Origin: Pseudomonadota bacterium
Lineage (GTDB): Bacteria > Pseudomonadota > Alphaproteobacteria > Sphingomonadales > Sphingomonadaceae
NCBI GenBank assembly: GCA_947474905.1
Contig: CANJKQ010000066.1
Span: 1-6,314, forward strand
DNA: 6,314 bases
Reading direction: 5' to 3'
Part shown: positions 6,080 to 6,314 of the stretch, one piece after another
Numbering within the stretch: position 1 is the stretch's first letter
Layout: each line of letters begins with the position of its first letter
The notes under the pieces: model-generated
Database searches by the model: none
Seen by the model: the letters and a program-made list of their open reading frames with translations, nothing else
What the model was told of the DNA's origin: nothing
Made by a program: the position numbers and the translations under genes

Positions 6080-6314
6080 TCACCCCTGAGCGCGCGCGTG
6101 ATGGTGCTGATGCGGCCGTTCAGGAACGACAGGGTCGTCTGATACTGCACCGCGTTTTCGGCAAAGGCGGTCTGCTCGGTTGCAAGTTCGACGGTGTTGC
6201 CATCGAGCGAGGGCATGGTCGGGTTGCGGTAAAGCGTTGCGCTGGTGAAGGCGCTGTCGGTCGAGCTGGCGCCCGATGTCGCCTGCGTGAGCGCCTGCGC
6301 AAAATCGATGTCGC
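6076..6314 (-). CDS. flgB: FlgB, flagellar proximal rod protein (C-terminal part, cut by window edge)
   Basis: Only the last 78 codons are present; the start and promoter lie beyond position 6314. FlgB is a proximal rod subunit near the base of the axial structure and is exported by the type III gate. The readable part includes LYRNPTMPSLDGNTVELATE and QTAFAENAVQYQTTLSFLNG, ending in RISTITRALRGE. The block DGNTVE, then E.T.FAENA..YQ..L.FLNGRI, is the usual C-terminal signature of FlgB, and position directly before flgC fits. The family is usually about 130-140 residues, so roughly 60 percent is visible. The TGA stop overlaps the flgC ATG by 4 nt (ATGA). The frame was derived by hand from the reverse complement; it is open to the window edge. 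Confidence 0.93.
   Translation of the reverse strand, partial: DIDFAQALTQATSGASSTDSAFTSATLYRNPTMPSLDGNTVELATEQTAFAENAVQYQTTLSFLNGRISTITRALRGE
6083..6087 (-). promoter_or_regulatory. Shine-Dalgarno candidate of flgC (AGGGG)
   Basis: AGGGG lies in the last codons of flgB, 3 nt before ATG 6079 and 9 nt before ATG 6073. The spacing favours the second ATG; the ATGA overlap favours the first. Confidence 0.5.

Noticed and set aside
1..6314. An undescribed system, mobile element, CRISPR array or RNA gene
   Set aside because: Every part of the window is accounted for by nine adjacent flagellar genes in canonical order, with no leftover intergenic space beyond 45 nt and no foreign-looking composition.

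Overview
The window is one continuous stretch of a flagellar rod/hook/ring operon, all transcribed from the minus strand. Read in the direction of transcription (high to low coordinates) the order is flgB (3' part) - flgC - flgD - flgE - flgF - flgG - flgH - flgI - flgJ (5' part). Both end genes are cut by the window edges. All nine products can be identified from conserved flagellar motifs in the translated sequence. The GC-rich base composition, this uninterrupted gene order and the style of the proteins suggest an alphaproteobacterium, perhaps a sphingomonad. That placement is inference and was not tested by a search.

Layout: FlgB (6076-6314, C-terminal 78 residues) and FlgC (5663-6079) are proximal rod subunits. 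FlgD (4971-5660) is the hook cap/scaffold. FlgE (3672-4925) is the hook subunit. FlgF (2899-3645) and FlgG (2095-2883) are the rod subunits beyond the proximal rod. FlgH (1398-2102) is the L-ring protein and FlgI (283-1386) the P-ring protein. FlgJ (1-286, N-terminal 95 residues) is the rod-capping protein. FlgB, C, D, E, F, G and J are expected to leave through the flagellar type III export gate. FlgH and FlgI carry N-terminal signal sequences for Sec export and form the rings through which the rod passes.

Packing is very tight. Junctions are overlaps (flgB/flgC 4 nt, flgG/flgH 8 nt, flgI/flgJ 4 nt) or gaps of 2 to 45 nt. No stretch over 300 bases lacks a gene, and I saw no tRNA, rRNA, mobile element, CRISPR array, terminator or internal promoter. 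The operon promoter must lie upstream of flgB, outside the window. The widest gap (45 nt) and the best Shine-Dalgarno sequence both precede flgE, the subunit needed in most copies.

I found no undescribed system here. The points worth a second look are an FlgH with no lipobox cysteine (and no cysteine at all), the absence of cysteine from all nine products including FlgI, a hexaproline run in FlgH, and a perfect 10-bp palindrome abutting the flgF start codon.
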